64,000 nt of DNA from Actinomyces qiguomingii (GCF_004102025.1 NZ_CP025228.1:806001-870000), one strand, 5' to 3'. Counted from the stretch's first letter, positions 51,975-61,303 are shown. A program made the numbers and translations. Notes: generated from the sequence alone by a model not told the origin.

Positions 51975-53344
51975 CAGGGGGTCGGCAAAGTCGTTGGCTG
52001 GGTTGTGGGTTGTTAGGGGTTTTCGGCGTGTTGGTGCGGGTGCGGCGCGACCCGTCGGAGACGATGGAGGTGTTCGAAAAAGCCATTGCCTTGGAAGGTC
52101 GCGCCGCTGTGTCATCATCCACCACTCCTGCCCTGTCGCGCCAGCCCCTGACAGGGGTGTTCGCCACTGTCCCGGACCCGCGTGATCGGCGCGGGGTGCG
52201 TCACCGCCTGGACACTGTGCTGGCTTTGGCGGCGGTGGGAGTACTGGCCGGCTGCCGCACCCTGCTGGCGATCTGGGAGCACGCCCGCGACCTGACCGGC
52301 GGCCAACTACGGCAACTGGGACTACCACAAGACCGGGACATCCCCTCGGAGTCCACCATCGGCCGCGCCCTGGCCGGCCTGGACGCCGACGACCTTGACG
52401 CTCGGATCGCCTCGTGGGTGCTCACCCGCACCGGCACCATCGACGGACGCAGGATTATCGCGGTGGACGGGTGAGACCATGCGCGGCGCCAAACCCAAGA
52501 ACAACAACAGCGGAGACGGTGATGATGGCGGCGGTGATGGCGGCGGCGATGGTGGCGGTGATGGTGGCGGTGGGGTGCCGCACCTGCTGGCGGCCCTTGA
52601 CCAGGGCACCGGGGCGGTGGTGGCCCAGCAGCGCGTAGAAGACAAGACCAGCGAGATACCCGCCCTAAAACAGCTGCTGGCACCCCACGACCTTACCGGC
52701 GCGGTCATCACCGCCGACGCCCTGCACACCCAGACCAGCACCGCCGAGTGGATCACCTCCCACGGCGCCGACTACCTGCTGACGGTCAAGAACAACCAGC
52801 CCAGTCTCAGGGCGAAACTGAAGGCGCTGCCCTGGAAGGACGTCCCCGCCGTGTCGGGGGTTGACTGCTCTCATGGGCGGCGGGTGCGGCGCACCATCAA
52901 AGCCGTGGCAACGCCGGACTGGATCGACTTCCCCGGCGCCTCACAGGTGCTTCAGGTGCGTCGCACCCGCACCACCCACACCCGCGGTAAGAACAGCAAG
53001 CGCAGCACCGAGGTCGTCTACCTGGTCTGCTCCATACCGCCCGAGCAGGCCCCGCCCGAGCAAGTTGCCGCCTGGATACAGGGCCACTGGGCGATAGAAA
53101 ACCGTGTTCACTGGGTACGGGACGTGACCTATGACGAGGACCGCCACCAACTGCGCACCGGCTCCGGGCCGCAGGTGATGGCCACCCTGCGGAACCTGGC
53201 CATAAGCCTGATCCGCACCATCTACGACGACCCCACCACCACCACCAGCATCGCCTCAGCCAACCGGGCCATGACACGCAAACCCACCAAAGCCATCAAA
53301 CTCCTAACAACCCCTAACCAACCAACGACTTTGCCGAGCCCCTG
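51975..53344 (+). mobile_element. ISAs1-family insertion sequence, copy A
   Basis: A 1370-bp element. The left end is CAGGGGGTCGGCAAAGTCG; the right end, read inward, is CAGGGGCTCGGCAAAGTCG. The left flank GTCTCTGCTC matches the flank of copy B at 57646–57655, not the right flank of copy A (CCTCAACCCC). This is the signature of recombination between two inverted copies. One transposase gene, in two frames, fills it. Confidence 0.88.
52064..53344 (+). CDS. ISAs1-family transposase in two frames (copy A)
   Basis: Frame one from about ATG 52064 holds the N-terminal domain (GVFATVPDPRDRRGVRHRLD, GRALAGLDADDLDARIASW) and stops at TGA 52472–52474 after IIAVDG. Frame two continues at GAG 52473 with ETMRGAKPKN and the catalytic part (LLAALDQGTGAVVAQQRVED, HGADYLLTVKNNQPSLRAKL, GHWAIENRVHWVRDVTYDED). 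A single +1 step at GGG-TGA restores VDGETMRGA. A run of Gly-Asp repeats (about 52515–52575) interrupts the region just before VPHLLAALD. Frame two has no stop inside the IS and runs on to 53526. The gene may use +1 frameshifting or be dead. Confidence 0.8.
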
Positions 53345-53494
53345 CCTCAACCCCGGCGAGAAAGGCTCAATAATAATCATACCAATCACGAGCAACAAAA
53401 ATATCCCACCGACGAGTAGTATATTGACCGCCCCTCTTTCGTCGCCGCCCGGTCCACCCCGGACTCGCCCAATCGAACGTGCGGCAACTTTCAT
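53345..53494 (-). pseudogene. 5' fragment of a third TadG-like gene
   Basis: From ATG 53494, with GGAGAGAGGA upstream, the frame reads MKVAARSIGRVRGG and the TadG-type anchor GAVNILLVGGIFLLLVIGMI, then IIEPFSPGLRQ. It runs into copy A of the ISAs1 element at 53344; the rest of the gene is missing from the window. It lies just behind the OmpA gene at 53545 on the same strand, so OmpA–TadG order is kept in module copy 3. Confidence 0.82.
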
Positions 53495-53544
53495 GCTACT
53501 GTCCTCTCTCCTTACCAAAACAACCTGATTCAAGTTCCAAGCGC

Positions 53545-55128
53545 CTAGCCTTCCATGACTGGAATGTCGGTGAGACGGACGGTCAGGATCTCACTGTGCA
53601 CACTTTTGCCCCCGATCAAGTCCAGAACCACCGACTGCTCACCCGTATCAGGCCACACCGCCGGAAAGAACCTAGGCGTCCCGGCAGTCAAGTTAGGCAC
53701 CATCTGCCCGTCAACCATCGGTCGATACTTACCAGCATTATGGAAGTCATTAACTAGATAGCGTTCCTTTCCCTTCAGCAGAGTGAACCCTGTTGTAGTA
53801 AACGAATACCACATTCGTAGGTAAAGCAAATCGTCCGGCAAAGACAGTAGGCTGATCGGTGTTCTAACATCCTGCTCAGCCACCAACGCAACCGTTCCGA
53901 CCAAGTGTTCACCGATTCTGGTTACGCTATCAAGGGAGATACGTGCAGGCACGCCGCCGACCTCAATGCCCACACCTTCCGGGCCCCGCCCGACCGGGCC
54001 TTCAGGTTCGGGCATATCGCCGGAGGATACGGCCGCACCGCCTCCGGTAGTGCTGGCCTCACCTGGGTCCGTTGGCGTGAGAATAATCTCAACTCTCCGG
54101 TTCAGCTGCCGATTCTCATCCGAATCATTCGGCACACGCGGCTCCGATTCGCCCTTACCCGACACCGCCGTCTCCCAGTTCGAAAGGTCGGCGAGCTCTC
54201 CCAGGGCGTCCGACACCGCTTGCGCCCTCCGTTCCGACAATCCTTGGTTATACTCGTCGGTGTTCACATCATCCGTATGCCCGACAATCCCCAGAGTTCC
54301 CCCCGACGGGTACAGCTCCAACTGCTGCACCACTGTCGACAGCACCCCGTCGGCCTCATTGGACAGGTCCGCCGAATCCGTCGCGAACAACACATCCCCC
54401 GACACATTCACCGTCGTCGAGGCCTCATCCTTCTCCGTGTCCGAAGAACCATCAGCTGCCACAACCAGCGAGTTCAACTCAAACGGGCCGGGTTCGACAC
54501 GCTCGTTAATCTCCGCATCCGCCAGCGCAGTCTCGACGTCGAACCCAGCCTCACTAGCACCCACCACCGGCACCCCCAAAGCGACACCCACGCTTGGTAT
54601 AAACACCTCGATGGAATCTACGCCGTCCGGCAACGCACCGAACACGGGAAATAAAATCAGATCCTCATCTTTTGAAAAGCCACTGAGTCCGACGGGTGTA
54701 GCAGTGTTCAACTCACGATAGATCATTCCTGTCGCCAAGGACATAATCCTCACGCCAGCCATTGAAACCATAGCCGTGGTCCATCCGCCATCCAATGCAT
54801 AGCCGAGCCTGACCACACTCTTCGAATCGGTGCTAAACGCCATGCGCAAAACCGTGTAGCCGCCCGCCACTACTGCTGGCCCGACGCGCGTCGTCAAAGA
54901 CGCACCGTCCCAAACTGAATCCAGCACGACGGAAACACCTGTTCCTCCTGGGTGGGAAGACATGGCCGAGTCAGCGGATGGCTCCGCGTCATGCGAATCA
55001 GTTGGACCACCGGTCGGCTCGCCTCCACGGCGCGTGCACGAAGCCGTCACAGCGCCACACGTCGCCACAGCAGACCCGACCAGAATAGATCTACGAGACA
55101 TCATCACCATGCTGGAACTGTAGCACAT
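53545..55128 (-). CDS. OmpA-family lipoprotein, module copy 3 (inverted)
   Basis: A 527-residue paralogue of the 37681 and 46881 products on the opposite strand. ATG 55128 is the outer start; Met residues 7, 9 and 10 (before SRRSILVG) are alternatives. The signal ends VTASC. The OmpA core has VLFATDSADLSNEADGVL and GHTDDVNTDEYNQGLSER. The C-terminal domain ends VRLTDIPVMEG. Its 70-base core around the GHTDD motif is almost that of copy 2. It is intact and probably expressed despite the inversion. Confidence 0.86.
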   Translation of the reverse strand: MCYSSSMVMMSRRSILVGSAVATCGAVTASCTRRGGEPTGGPTDSHDAEPSADSAMSSHPGGTGVSVVLDSVWDGASLTTRVGPAVVAGGYTVLRMAFSTDSKSVVRLGYALDGGWTTAMVSMAGVRIMSLATGMIYRELNTATPVGLSGFSKDEDLILFPVFGALPDGVDSIEVFIPSVGVALGVPVVGASEAGFDVETALADAEINERVEPGPFELNSLVVAADGSSDTEKDEASTTVNVSGDVLFATDSADLSNEADGVLSTVVQQLELYPSGGTLGIVGHTDDVNTDEYNQGLSERRAQAVSDALGELADLSNWETAVSGKGESEPRVPNDSDENRQLNRRVEIILTPTDPGEASTTGGGAAVSSGDMPEPEGPVGRGPEGVGIEVGGVPARISLDSVTRIGEHLVGTVALVAEQDVRTPISLLSLPDDLLYLRMWYSFTTTGFTLLKGKERYLVNDFHNAGKYRPMVDGQMVPNLTAGTPRFFPAVWPDTGEQSVVLDLIGGKSVHSEILTVRLTDIPVMEG

Positions 55129-55200
55129 GTATATCGTAGCCTCAACGTCGCGCTAAATACCCCAAAAGACGGCAAGACAGGTATATGAACTAACAATGCC

Positions 55201-55242
55201 CTGTGGCTCCGAAGGTTGTCAGCGCAACCTCCGGAGCCACAG
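55201..55242 (-). terminator. 18-bp stem-loop after the second flp
   Basis: CTGTGGCTCCGAAGGTTG (55201–55218) pairs with CAACCTCCGGAGCCACAG (55225–55242), with one wobble on the minus strand and a six-base loop. It lies 52 bases after the flp2 stop, matching the hairpin after flp1. Confidence 0.78.
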
Positions 55243-55294
55243 CACTCTTGGCTACTCTAGTTCAGAAACCAGTATAGCCCTCTCTTCGGAGACT

Positions 55295-55525
55295 TCACCC
55301 GCTCGCCTCACCAGTCAGAATCTCGTTGATCTTGTTGGTCACCGTCGTCGAGACATCGGATTCCTTGATAGCGGTCGCTACCGCAAGGATTACGATAGCG
55401 GCAATCACAATGACACCCGCATACTCCGCCGCTCCTTGACCAGGCTCAGACTCCGACACACGAGTCTTGAGGTCCTCAATCCACAGTCGAGCGCGCACCT
55501 GGGCGGCAAGAACTGAGTTCGACAT
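55295..55525 (-). CDS. Second Flp-type pilin
   Basis: A 76-residue pilin that shares MSNSVLAAQVRAR with flp1. The leader ends EPG before QGAAEYAGVIVIAAIVILAV, again Glu at +5 and Tyr at +6. The C-terminal tail (SDVSTTVTNKINEILTGEAS) differs from flp1. ACAGGAG precedes the ATG. Its order with the OmpA gene at 53545 mirrors flp1–OmpA in copy 1. It would give either an alternative or a mixed fibre. Confidence 0.92.
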   Translation of the reverse strand: MSNSVLAAQVRARLWIEDLKTRVSESEPGQGAAEYAGVIVIAAIVILAVATAIKESDVSTTVTNKINEILTGEASG

Positions 55526-55592
55526 TACACTTACTCCTGTTACAGTCTCACCCGAGCAATTACTAGGATCATTGACTCCGGGAAGGTTATTC

Positions 55593-57082
55593 GGCTCTTC
55601 GTGTTTGGGGGTGTGGTGGTGGGTAGTGGCGGGTGCGCGTGTCGCAGGGGCGGGTGTGGGTCGAGGTCCCCGATGATTGGGGTTTGCTTAACACAACCGA
55701 TCACAGAGACCTCGACATGGCTGACACTACCTTCACTGCTGCTGATCTTGCTAGTTTCCTGGGCCTGGACGCCCTGGGACTGGTTGCCACCGGCCAGCGG
55801 ATCACCCCTTGCGAGGCGCTGGTGGAGTGCCGCCTACGGGTGGCTGAGGAGGATGCGTTCTGTAGACGGTGTGGGGCCCAGGGCGCACCGGTGGGGACCG
55901 TGTCCAGGCGCCTGGCGCACGTGCCGTTGGGCTGGCGTCCCACACACCTGCTGGTCCGGTCGCGGCGGTGGCGCTGCCAGGGATGCGATCGCGTGTGGCG
56001 CCAAGACTGTTCTAGGGCCGCGGCCAAGCGGGCTTTGCTGACCCAGGCGGCCAAGGAGTGGGCGATCCGGGCCGTGGGGGTGGAGTTCATGTCCGTGGCG
56101 CGCGTAGCAGCGTCGCTGGGGGTGTCCTGGCACACCGCCAATGAGGCCGTCCTTGAGCGGGCTAAAACCGCCTTGATCAATGATCCCGGCCGTCTGGCCG
56201 GTGTGGAGGTCCACGGGGTGGACGACTCCCCCGCGCGCTGGCGCTCTCAAGCGGGAGGTGCCCCCATTGCCTGGCGGCATGCCCGCAAGGGCGACCGGTA
56301 CGTCACCGTCATCATTGACCTGACCCCGGTGCGCGACCGGACGGGCCCCTCCCGTCTGCCGGGGCATGGCCCCGGGCCGGTCCAAGCAGGTTTTCAAGCA
56401 GTGGCTCCAGGATCAGCCCGAGGCCTGGCGCAGCCGGATCGAGGTGGTCGCTATGGACGGTTTCACCGGTTCCCAGGACCGCCACCGCGGCCCTACCCGG
56501 CGCGACGGAGGTGATGGACCCCTACCCGCGTAGTAGCACTGGCCGCACACAAGCTGGACCAGTGCCGTCGCCGTACCCAGCGCCAGACCACCGGGCGGCC
56601 GGGGGCGTAAGGACGATCCCCTGTACAAGGCCAGGCGCCTGCTGCGCACCGGGGCGGGGCTGGTGAGCGACAAGGGCTGGGGACGTCTCGAGCAACTGTT
56701 CGCCGACCCCCACAACAAACCGGAACAGACCACCTGGGCGGTGTACCAGAAGATTATGTCCGCCTACCGCGCCAAGACCCCCACCCAGGGCAAGCAGTTG
56801 ATGAGCGAGGTCATCGACTCGCTCACCACCAGTGTGCCTGACGCCCTCGAAGAGCTGAAGTCGCTGGCCAAGACCCTCAACCAGCGGCGCGACGACATCC
56901 TGGCCCACTACCGATCACCGCGACACATCCAACAGACCCACCCAAGCAGTCAACGCCCCGCCTGGAACACCTACGCGGCATCGCCCTGGGCTACAGGAAT
57001 CTAACCAACAACCACCATACGCAGCCTCATCCACGCCGGCGGCTTCCACAACCAGCTACTACACCCCTAAACGCGAAGAGCC
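55593..57082 (+). mobile_element. Decayed ISL3-family insertion sequence
   Basis: About 1490 bp. The left end GGCTCTTCGTGTTTGGGGG and the right end, read inward as GGCTCTTCGCGTTTAGGGG, are inverted repeats. The flanks (GGTTATTC and CCGTAAGC) do not match, so no target duplication survives. The right end cuts off the last 14 or so codons of P4 copy 2. Its termini match those of the two MITEs at 14456 and 62562, so its family probably mobilised them. Confidence 0.82.
55717..57062 (+). pseudogene. ISL3-family transposase, frameshifted
   Basis: The first part starts MADTTFTAADLASFLGLDAL and carries the zinc-finger pattern CRRCGAQG and RRWRCQGCDRVWRQDC, then the start of the DDE domain (AGVEVHGVDDSPARW). 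Near 56340 the frame shifts. A second part from about 56663 shows DKGWGRLEQLF and SLAKTLNQRRDDILAHY. A third frame gives RLEHLRGIALGYRNLTN, the family's C-terminal motif. At least two frameshifts make it inactive. Confidence 0.82.
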
Positions 57083-57655
57083 CCGTAAGCCACCACCGTG
57101 TAGGCCCGCCCCTCCCCTGCCACGCAGAACAAGGCGATCGCGTCCACCGAGGCCTCCTGTGACCATCCCGGGGGCACTGTGCGCTGGTTCCACGTCACCT
57201 GCACGCACTGAGAGAGCCCCTCCCACTCGAGTCTGCGGGGCTCGGAAGGTGTGATCAGCGCGGCAATCAGGCGCTGACGTTCCGCATTGGCGGCAATCAT
57301 GGCCGCAGACTGGTCGGCCCCGGCGAATGAGTTCGGCCCTTCGGCCACCAGGTAACCCCAGTCCGATTCGTCGCCGTTCCAGACGTATGTAACCTGGGTG
57401 CGGCCCTCTCCAACCTTTTCCGGAGTCAATGCCTGTACTTCTCCGGGAAGCGTCAGGCTGATCCCGGTGAGTGGCTCTACTGTCTGCCCGGTGACAGCCA
57501 GCGGTGCTGCAATGACATCCGGCGGCACTCCGGTGCCGGCTCCGTCCGAAATGATTTCGGCTCCTTCACCACCCACATCTTCCAAGCTTCCGGTGGGCGT
57601 GCACGATGCGAGTACCCCGATTGCCGCGGTGACGGACAACATCCGGAGCAGAGAC
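57083..57655 (-). pseudogene. 3' part of P4 copy 2 between two IS elements
   Basis: Reading minus from 57655: SLLRMLSVTAAIGVLASC, then VTGISLTLPGEVQALTPEKV, ESDWGYLVAEGPNSF and RAYTVVAYG, clearly P4. The 5' end is the ISAs1 copy B junction, and the 3' end is replaced by the ISL3 terminus, so the chain would end ALRV. The frame is fused in phase to the ISAs1 transposase reading out of the IS. The matching 5' fragment is at 51921–51974. Confidence 0.86.
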
Positions 57656-58718
57656 CAGGGGCTCGGCAAAGTCGTTGGTTGGTTAGGGGTTGTTAGGAGT
57701 TTGATGGCTTTGGTGGGTTTGCGTGTCATGGCCCGGTTGGCTGAGGCGATGCTGGTGGTGGTGGTGGGGTCGTCGTAGATGGTGCGGATCAGGCTTATGG
57801 CCAGGTTCCGCAGGGTGGCCATCACCTGCGGCCCGGAGCCGGTGCGCAGTTGGTGGCGGTCCTCGTCATAGGTCACGTCCCGTACCCAGTGAACACGGTT
57901 TTCTATCGCCCAGTGGCCCTGTATCCAGGCGGCAACTTGCTCGGGCGGGGCCTGCTCGGGCGGTATGGAGCAGACCAGGTAGACGACCTCGGTGCTGCGC
58001 TTGCTGTTCTTACCGCGGGTGTGGGTGGTGCGGGTGCGACGCACCTGAAGCACCTGTGAGGCGCCGGGGAAGTCGATCCAGTCCGGCGTTGCCACGGCTT
58101 TGATGGTGCGCCGCACCCGCCGCCCATGAGAGCAGTCAACCCCCGACACGGCGGGGACGTCCTTCCAGGGCAGCGCCTTCAGTTTCGCCCTGAGACTGGG
58201 CTGGTTGTTCTTGACCGTCAGCAGGTAGTCGGCGCCGTGGGAGGTGATCCACTCGGCGGTGCTGGTCTGGGTGTGCAGGGCGTCGGCGGTGATGACCGCG
58301 CCGGTAAGGTCGTGGGGTGCCAGCAGCTGTTTTAGGGCGGGTATCTCGCTGGTCTTGTCTTCTACGCGCTGCTGGGCCACCACCGCCCCGGTGCCCTGGT
58401 CAAGGGCCGCCAGCAGGTGCGGCACCCCACCGCCACCATCACCGCCACCATCGCCGCCGCCATCACCGCCGCCATCATCACCGTCTCCGCTGTTGTTGTT
58501 CTTGGGTTTGGCGCCGCGCATGGTCTCACCCGTCCACCGCGATAATCCTGCGTCCGTCGATGGTGCCGGTGCGGGTGAGCACCCACGAGGCGATCCGAGC
58601 GTCAAGGTCGTCGGCGTCCAGGCCGGCCAGTGATTTGCTTCAGCGTTCGTGTCCGGTTTTGGGCTGAGGATCAGACCGCATGGGTAGGGTCTTCGTGACA
58701 CCTTGAGGAGGGTGCGCG

Positions 58719-59066
58719 ATGAGCAGTGATGCTGACACGACGAGGGGTTCTGGGCGTCGGGCCAAGGTGTTCTTGTCGCCTTCGCAGAAGTATGAGATCT
58801 ACGTAAGGCTGATGCGAGAGGAGGTCACGGTGGGGGCGGCTGCGACCGAGGCCGGAGTGGACCGCTCCACGATCGTGAGGCTGCGGCAGGTCGCCAGGCA
58901 AGGCGCCTTGGACGCGTTGTCGGCTTCGCGTCCGGGTTCGTCTGGCAAGTCGGCTCGTGATGTCGAGCTTGAGCAGGCCAGGGCCGAGATCGACCGCTTG
59001 ACCCGTACGGTGACGGAGCAGGCGGTGAAGTTGGTGGTGCTGGAGAAAAAAGGGGGCTCGGTCTGA
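58719..59066 (+). CDS. IS3-family OrfA (helix-turn-helix)
   Basis: A 115-residue DNA-binding subunit. The helix-turn-helix is around EIYVRLMREEVTVGAAATEA and GVDRSTIVRLRQVAR. A leucine-zipper-like helix (DVELEQARAEIDRLTRTVTE) follows. Near its end an A6G5 run (59046–59056) could allow slippage into the -1 frame of OrfB. The stop overlaps the OrfB ATG by one base. Confidence 0.88.
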   Translation: MSSDADTTRGSGRRAKVFLSPSQKYEIYVRLMREEVTVGAAATEAGVDRSTIVRLRQVARQGALDALSASRPGSSGKSARDVELEQARAEIDRLTRTVTEQAVKLVVLEKKGGSV

Positions 59067-60154
59067 TGCCCGGTGCCCCGGTCCCCGCCCGGGTGGATGC
59101 GCCCGTCAAACAGGGGCTTTTGGAGCTGGTGGACTACGCCACCGGTCAGGGCTGGACCGTGGCTAAGGCCTGTGAGGTCCTGGGACTGGCCGAGCGACGC
59201 TACCGGCGCTGGAAACGGCGCCAGAACGGGGTAGGACTGGCCGACGCCCGGCCTGGCGCCGCTGTCAATGCCCTGATGCCGTGCGAGATCGAGGCGATTG
59301 TGGACGCCTTCGAGACTTTCGGTGAGAAGGACTTCTCTCACCGTCGCCTGGCTCACCGAGGCTCCTACAACGGGTTGTTCTGGGCGTCGGCCTCCACCGT
59401 CCGCAGGGTCCTGAATGACCACGAGCTTCGGTTCAGGCATCCCGCCCGGCCAGCGCGCTCCAAGCGTCGTCCGTTCCCCGACTGGGCGACGTACAAGCCC
59501 AACTCGATCTGGATCTACGACTCCACTCACTTCACCGCCTGCGGCATGACTGTGCTGATCATCGAGGATCTGGTCTCACGCAAGTGGATCACCCATGTGG
59601 TCTCCAGCGAGGAGACCCACCACCAGGTCCGCCTCGCCTTCGAGCAGGCCCTGGACGCCGAAGGCCTGCTCGAGGCCGCCCTGGAACGAGCCCAGGCCCT
59701 GAAGCGCCAGCTGACGCTTGACGGAGACGATGAACTGACCCCGATCCTGTTGGCGGTGTCCGACAACGGCTCCCAGATGATTGCTGCCAACACCCGCAGG
59801 TTCATGGCCATGGTCGCCATCGCCCAGCACTTCGGACGGCCGGCGACTCCGACCGACCAGGCCTGGATCGAGTCCCTCAACGGAACACTCAAGGCCGAGT
59901 GGCCTCACCTGCTGGCAATCACCGATCCCGCTGTCCTGAGGGCCGAACTCGACTCTGTGCGCACCGAGTACAACAGCCAGCGCTTGCACTCCGGAATCGG
60001 CTACGTCACACCCCTGGACGAGCACACCGGGCGCGGGCCGGCCATCCGCAAGGCCCGCCAGGAAGGCCTGAAACGGGCCGCTCAGCAGCGCCTTGCCTAC
60101 AACCGCAAACAACGAGACAATCAAACCAACCAAGAAGACCACGATGATGTCTGA
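59066..60154 (+). CDS. IS3-family OrfB transposase (DDE integrase core)
   Basis: A 362-residue transposase. An N-terminal HTH_21-like region (GEKDFSHRRLAHRGSY) precedes the rve core: first Asp in WIYDSTHFTACGMTVLIIED, second Asp in AVSDNGSQM, Glu in WIESLNGTLKAEWPHLL. YNSQRLHSGIGYVTPLD is the usual C-terminal motif. The full catalytic triad suggests an active enzyme. Confidence 0.92.
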   Translation: MPGAPVPARVDAPVKQGLLELVDYATGQGWTVAKACEVLGLAERRYRRWKRRQNGVGLADARPGAAVNALMPCEIEAIVDAFETFGEKDFSHRRLAHRGSYNGLFWASASTVRRVLNDHELRFRHPARPARSKRRPFPDWATYKPNSIWIYDSTHFTACGMTVLIIEDLVSRKWITHVVSSEETHHQVRLAFEQALDAEGLLEAALERAQALKRQLTLDGDDELTPILLAVSDNGSQMIAANTRRFMAMVAIAQHFGRPATPTDQAWIESLNGTLKAEWPHLLAITDPAVLRAELDSVRTEYNSQRLHSGIGYVTPLDEHTGRGPAIRKARQEGLKRAAQQRLAYNRKQRDNQTNQEDHDDV

Positions 60155-60593
60155 TCCAACCGCCCCAAGCGGACATTAACGCTGAAACAGGTCACCAGGG
60201 CGCGGCCGATGGTGGACTCCGAGGGGATGTCCCGGTCTTGTGGTAGTCCCAGTTGCCGTAGTTGGCCGCCGGTCAGGTCGCGGGCGTGCTCCCAGATCGC
60301 CAGCAGGGTGCGGCAGCCGGCCAGTACTCCCACCGCCGCCAAAGCCAGCACAGTGTCCAGGCGGTGACGCACCCCGCGCCGATCACGCGGGTCCGGGACA
60401 GTGGCGAACACCCCTGTCAGGGGCTGGCGCGACAGGGCAGGAGTGGTGGATGATGACACAGCGGCGCGACCTTCCAAGGCAATGGCTTTTTCGAACACCT
60501 CCATCGTCTCCGACGGGTCGCGCCGCACCCGCACCAACACGCCGAAAACCCCTAACAACCCACAACCCAGCCAACGACTTTGCCGACCCCCTG

Positions 60594-60882
60594 CTACCTT
60601 CAGGAGGTAATGCTCGCGGGCCCCGCCCGTCGGAACACATACGTAGCACGTACTCCTGAGACCTGGCCGGTAGGGTCTGGGATGGCGGATGCGTACATGC
60701 TTACGTGGACGCAAGAGGATCAGCAATCGGACGGGGCAAGTGTGAAGACCGACCGCGCTGGGCTGTTGATCGCCGATGGTCCAACTGGCAGGTGGCGGAT
60801 TCTTGCGACCGCGCAGCCAGGAGAATTGACCGAAGACAGCATCGCCTGGCGGACGATGCTAACGGCTACTATCGACGGGTAA
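60594..60882 (+). pseudogene. 3' fragment of a P6 paralogue
   Basis: The frame continues from the IS edge: YLQEVMLAGPARRNTYVART, WPVGSGMADAYMLTWTQEDQ, then WRILATAQPGELTEDS and TIDG. It aligns with the last 96 residues of P6 at 45040. The first 150 residues are gone, replaced by the ISAs1 end at 60593. It precedes a P7 paralogue as in copy 1. Confidence 0.84.
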
Positions 60883-60889
60883 AGACACT

Positions 60890-61303
60890 GTGAATGTGAC
60901 CCGAATAGTGCGAAATATCGGTTCCGGCTGCATTCTTGGTTTCGTCTCAGCGCTCGCGATGGCTGTCTTGGTTATTGCGGTTCCGGGACTGTCTTCCGCC
61001 ACGGGTGCGGACTCAACGCAACCGGTAACGATCTATGTTCTAATGGAGGGCCTGCGTCAACTCTTAGTGAGCTGCGTCATGCTCATGTTGTTGCGTGCGG
61101 AAGGCGGGCTTCGTAGTTGGATTGAAGGTGCGGGATACGCTTTTGCGCACGGAGTTGGGACTTCGGTGCTGGTACTATTGTTTCAATTAGCGTTGTTTCG
61201 CCAAACTGGTATGTCAATGCTCGTCGAGGCAACGGCATTATTAATTGGCTCGCTAGCTGCAGTTGCTGTGGTTAGGCCCAATGCTGATGTCGTCAGGCAG
61301 TGA
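60890..61303 (+). CDS. Module membrane protein P7, second copy
   Basis: A 137-residue paralogue of the 45783 product from GTG 60890. The four-span layout and the loop SSATGADST are kept (GCILGFVSALAMAVLVIAVP; LRQLLVSCVMLMLLR; GVGTSVLVLLFQLALF; ATALLIGSLAAVAVV). It is intact but its upstream partners are lost, so expression depends on whatever promoter the IS end provides. Confidence 0.68.
   Translation: MNVTRIVRNIGSGCILGFVSALAMAVLVIAVPGLSSATGADSTQPVTIYVLMEGLRQLLVSCVMLMLLRAEGGLRSWIEGAGYAFAHGVGTSVLVLLFQLALFRQTGMSMLVEATALLIGSLAAVAVVRPNADVVRQ

Larger units (their letters stand above)
58631..60194 (+). mobile_element. IS3-family insertion sequence nested in the ISAs1 copy
   Basis: 1564 bp with imperfect terminal inverted repeats: TGATTTGCTTCAGCGTTCGT on the left and, read inward from the right, TGACCTGTTTCAGCGTTAAT. 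The 4-bp direct repeat CCAG flanks it (58627–58630 and 60195–60198). It encodes OrfA and OrfB overlapping in TGATG. It is the youngest insertion here, because it sits inside another IS and both its frames are intact. Confidence 0.9.
57656..60593 (-). mobile_element. ISAs1-family insertion sequence, copy B, split by an IS3-family element
   Basis: The same IS as copy A in inverted orientation, with ends CAGGGGCTCGGCAAAGTCG at 57656 and the complementary end at 60593. The 1564-bp IS3-family element at 58631–60194 splits it, with a CCAG duplication. Its transposase remnants (57656–58630 and 60199 to about 60504, minus strand) are identical in reading to copy A, including the GGG-TGA shift. The 57655 flank carries GAGCAGAGAC, the inverse of the copy A left flank; the 60594 flank does not match anything nearby. 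Confidence 0.86.

Noticed and set aside
55585..57090. Target duplication around the ISL3-family element
   Set aside because: The eight bases on each side (GGTTATTC and CCGTAAGC) differ, so none survives.
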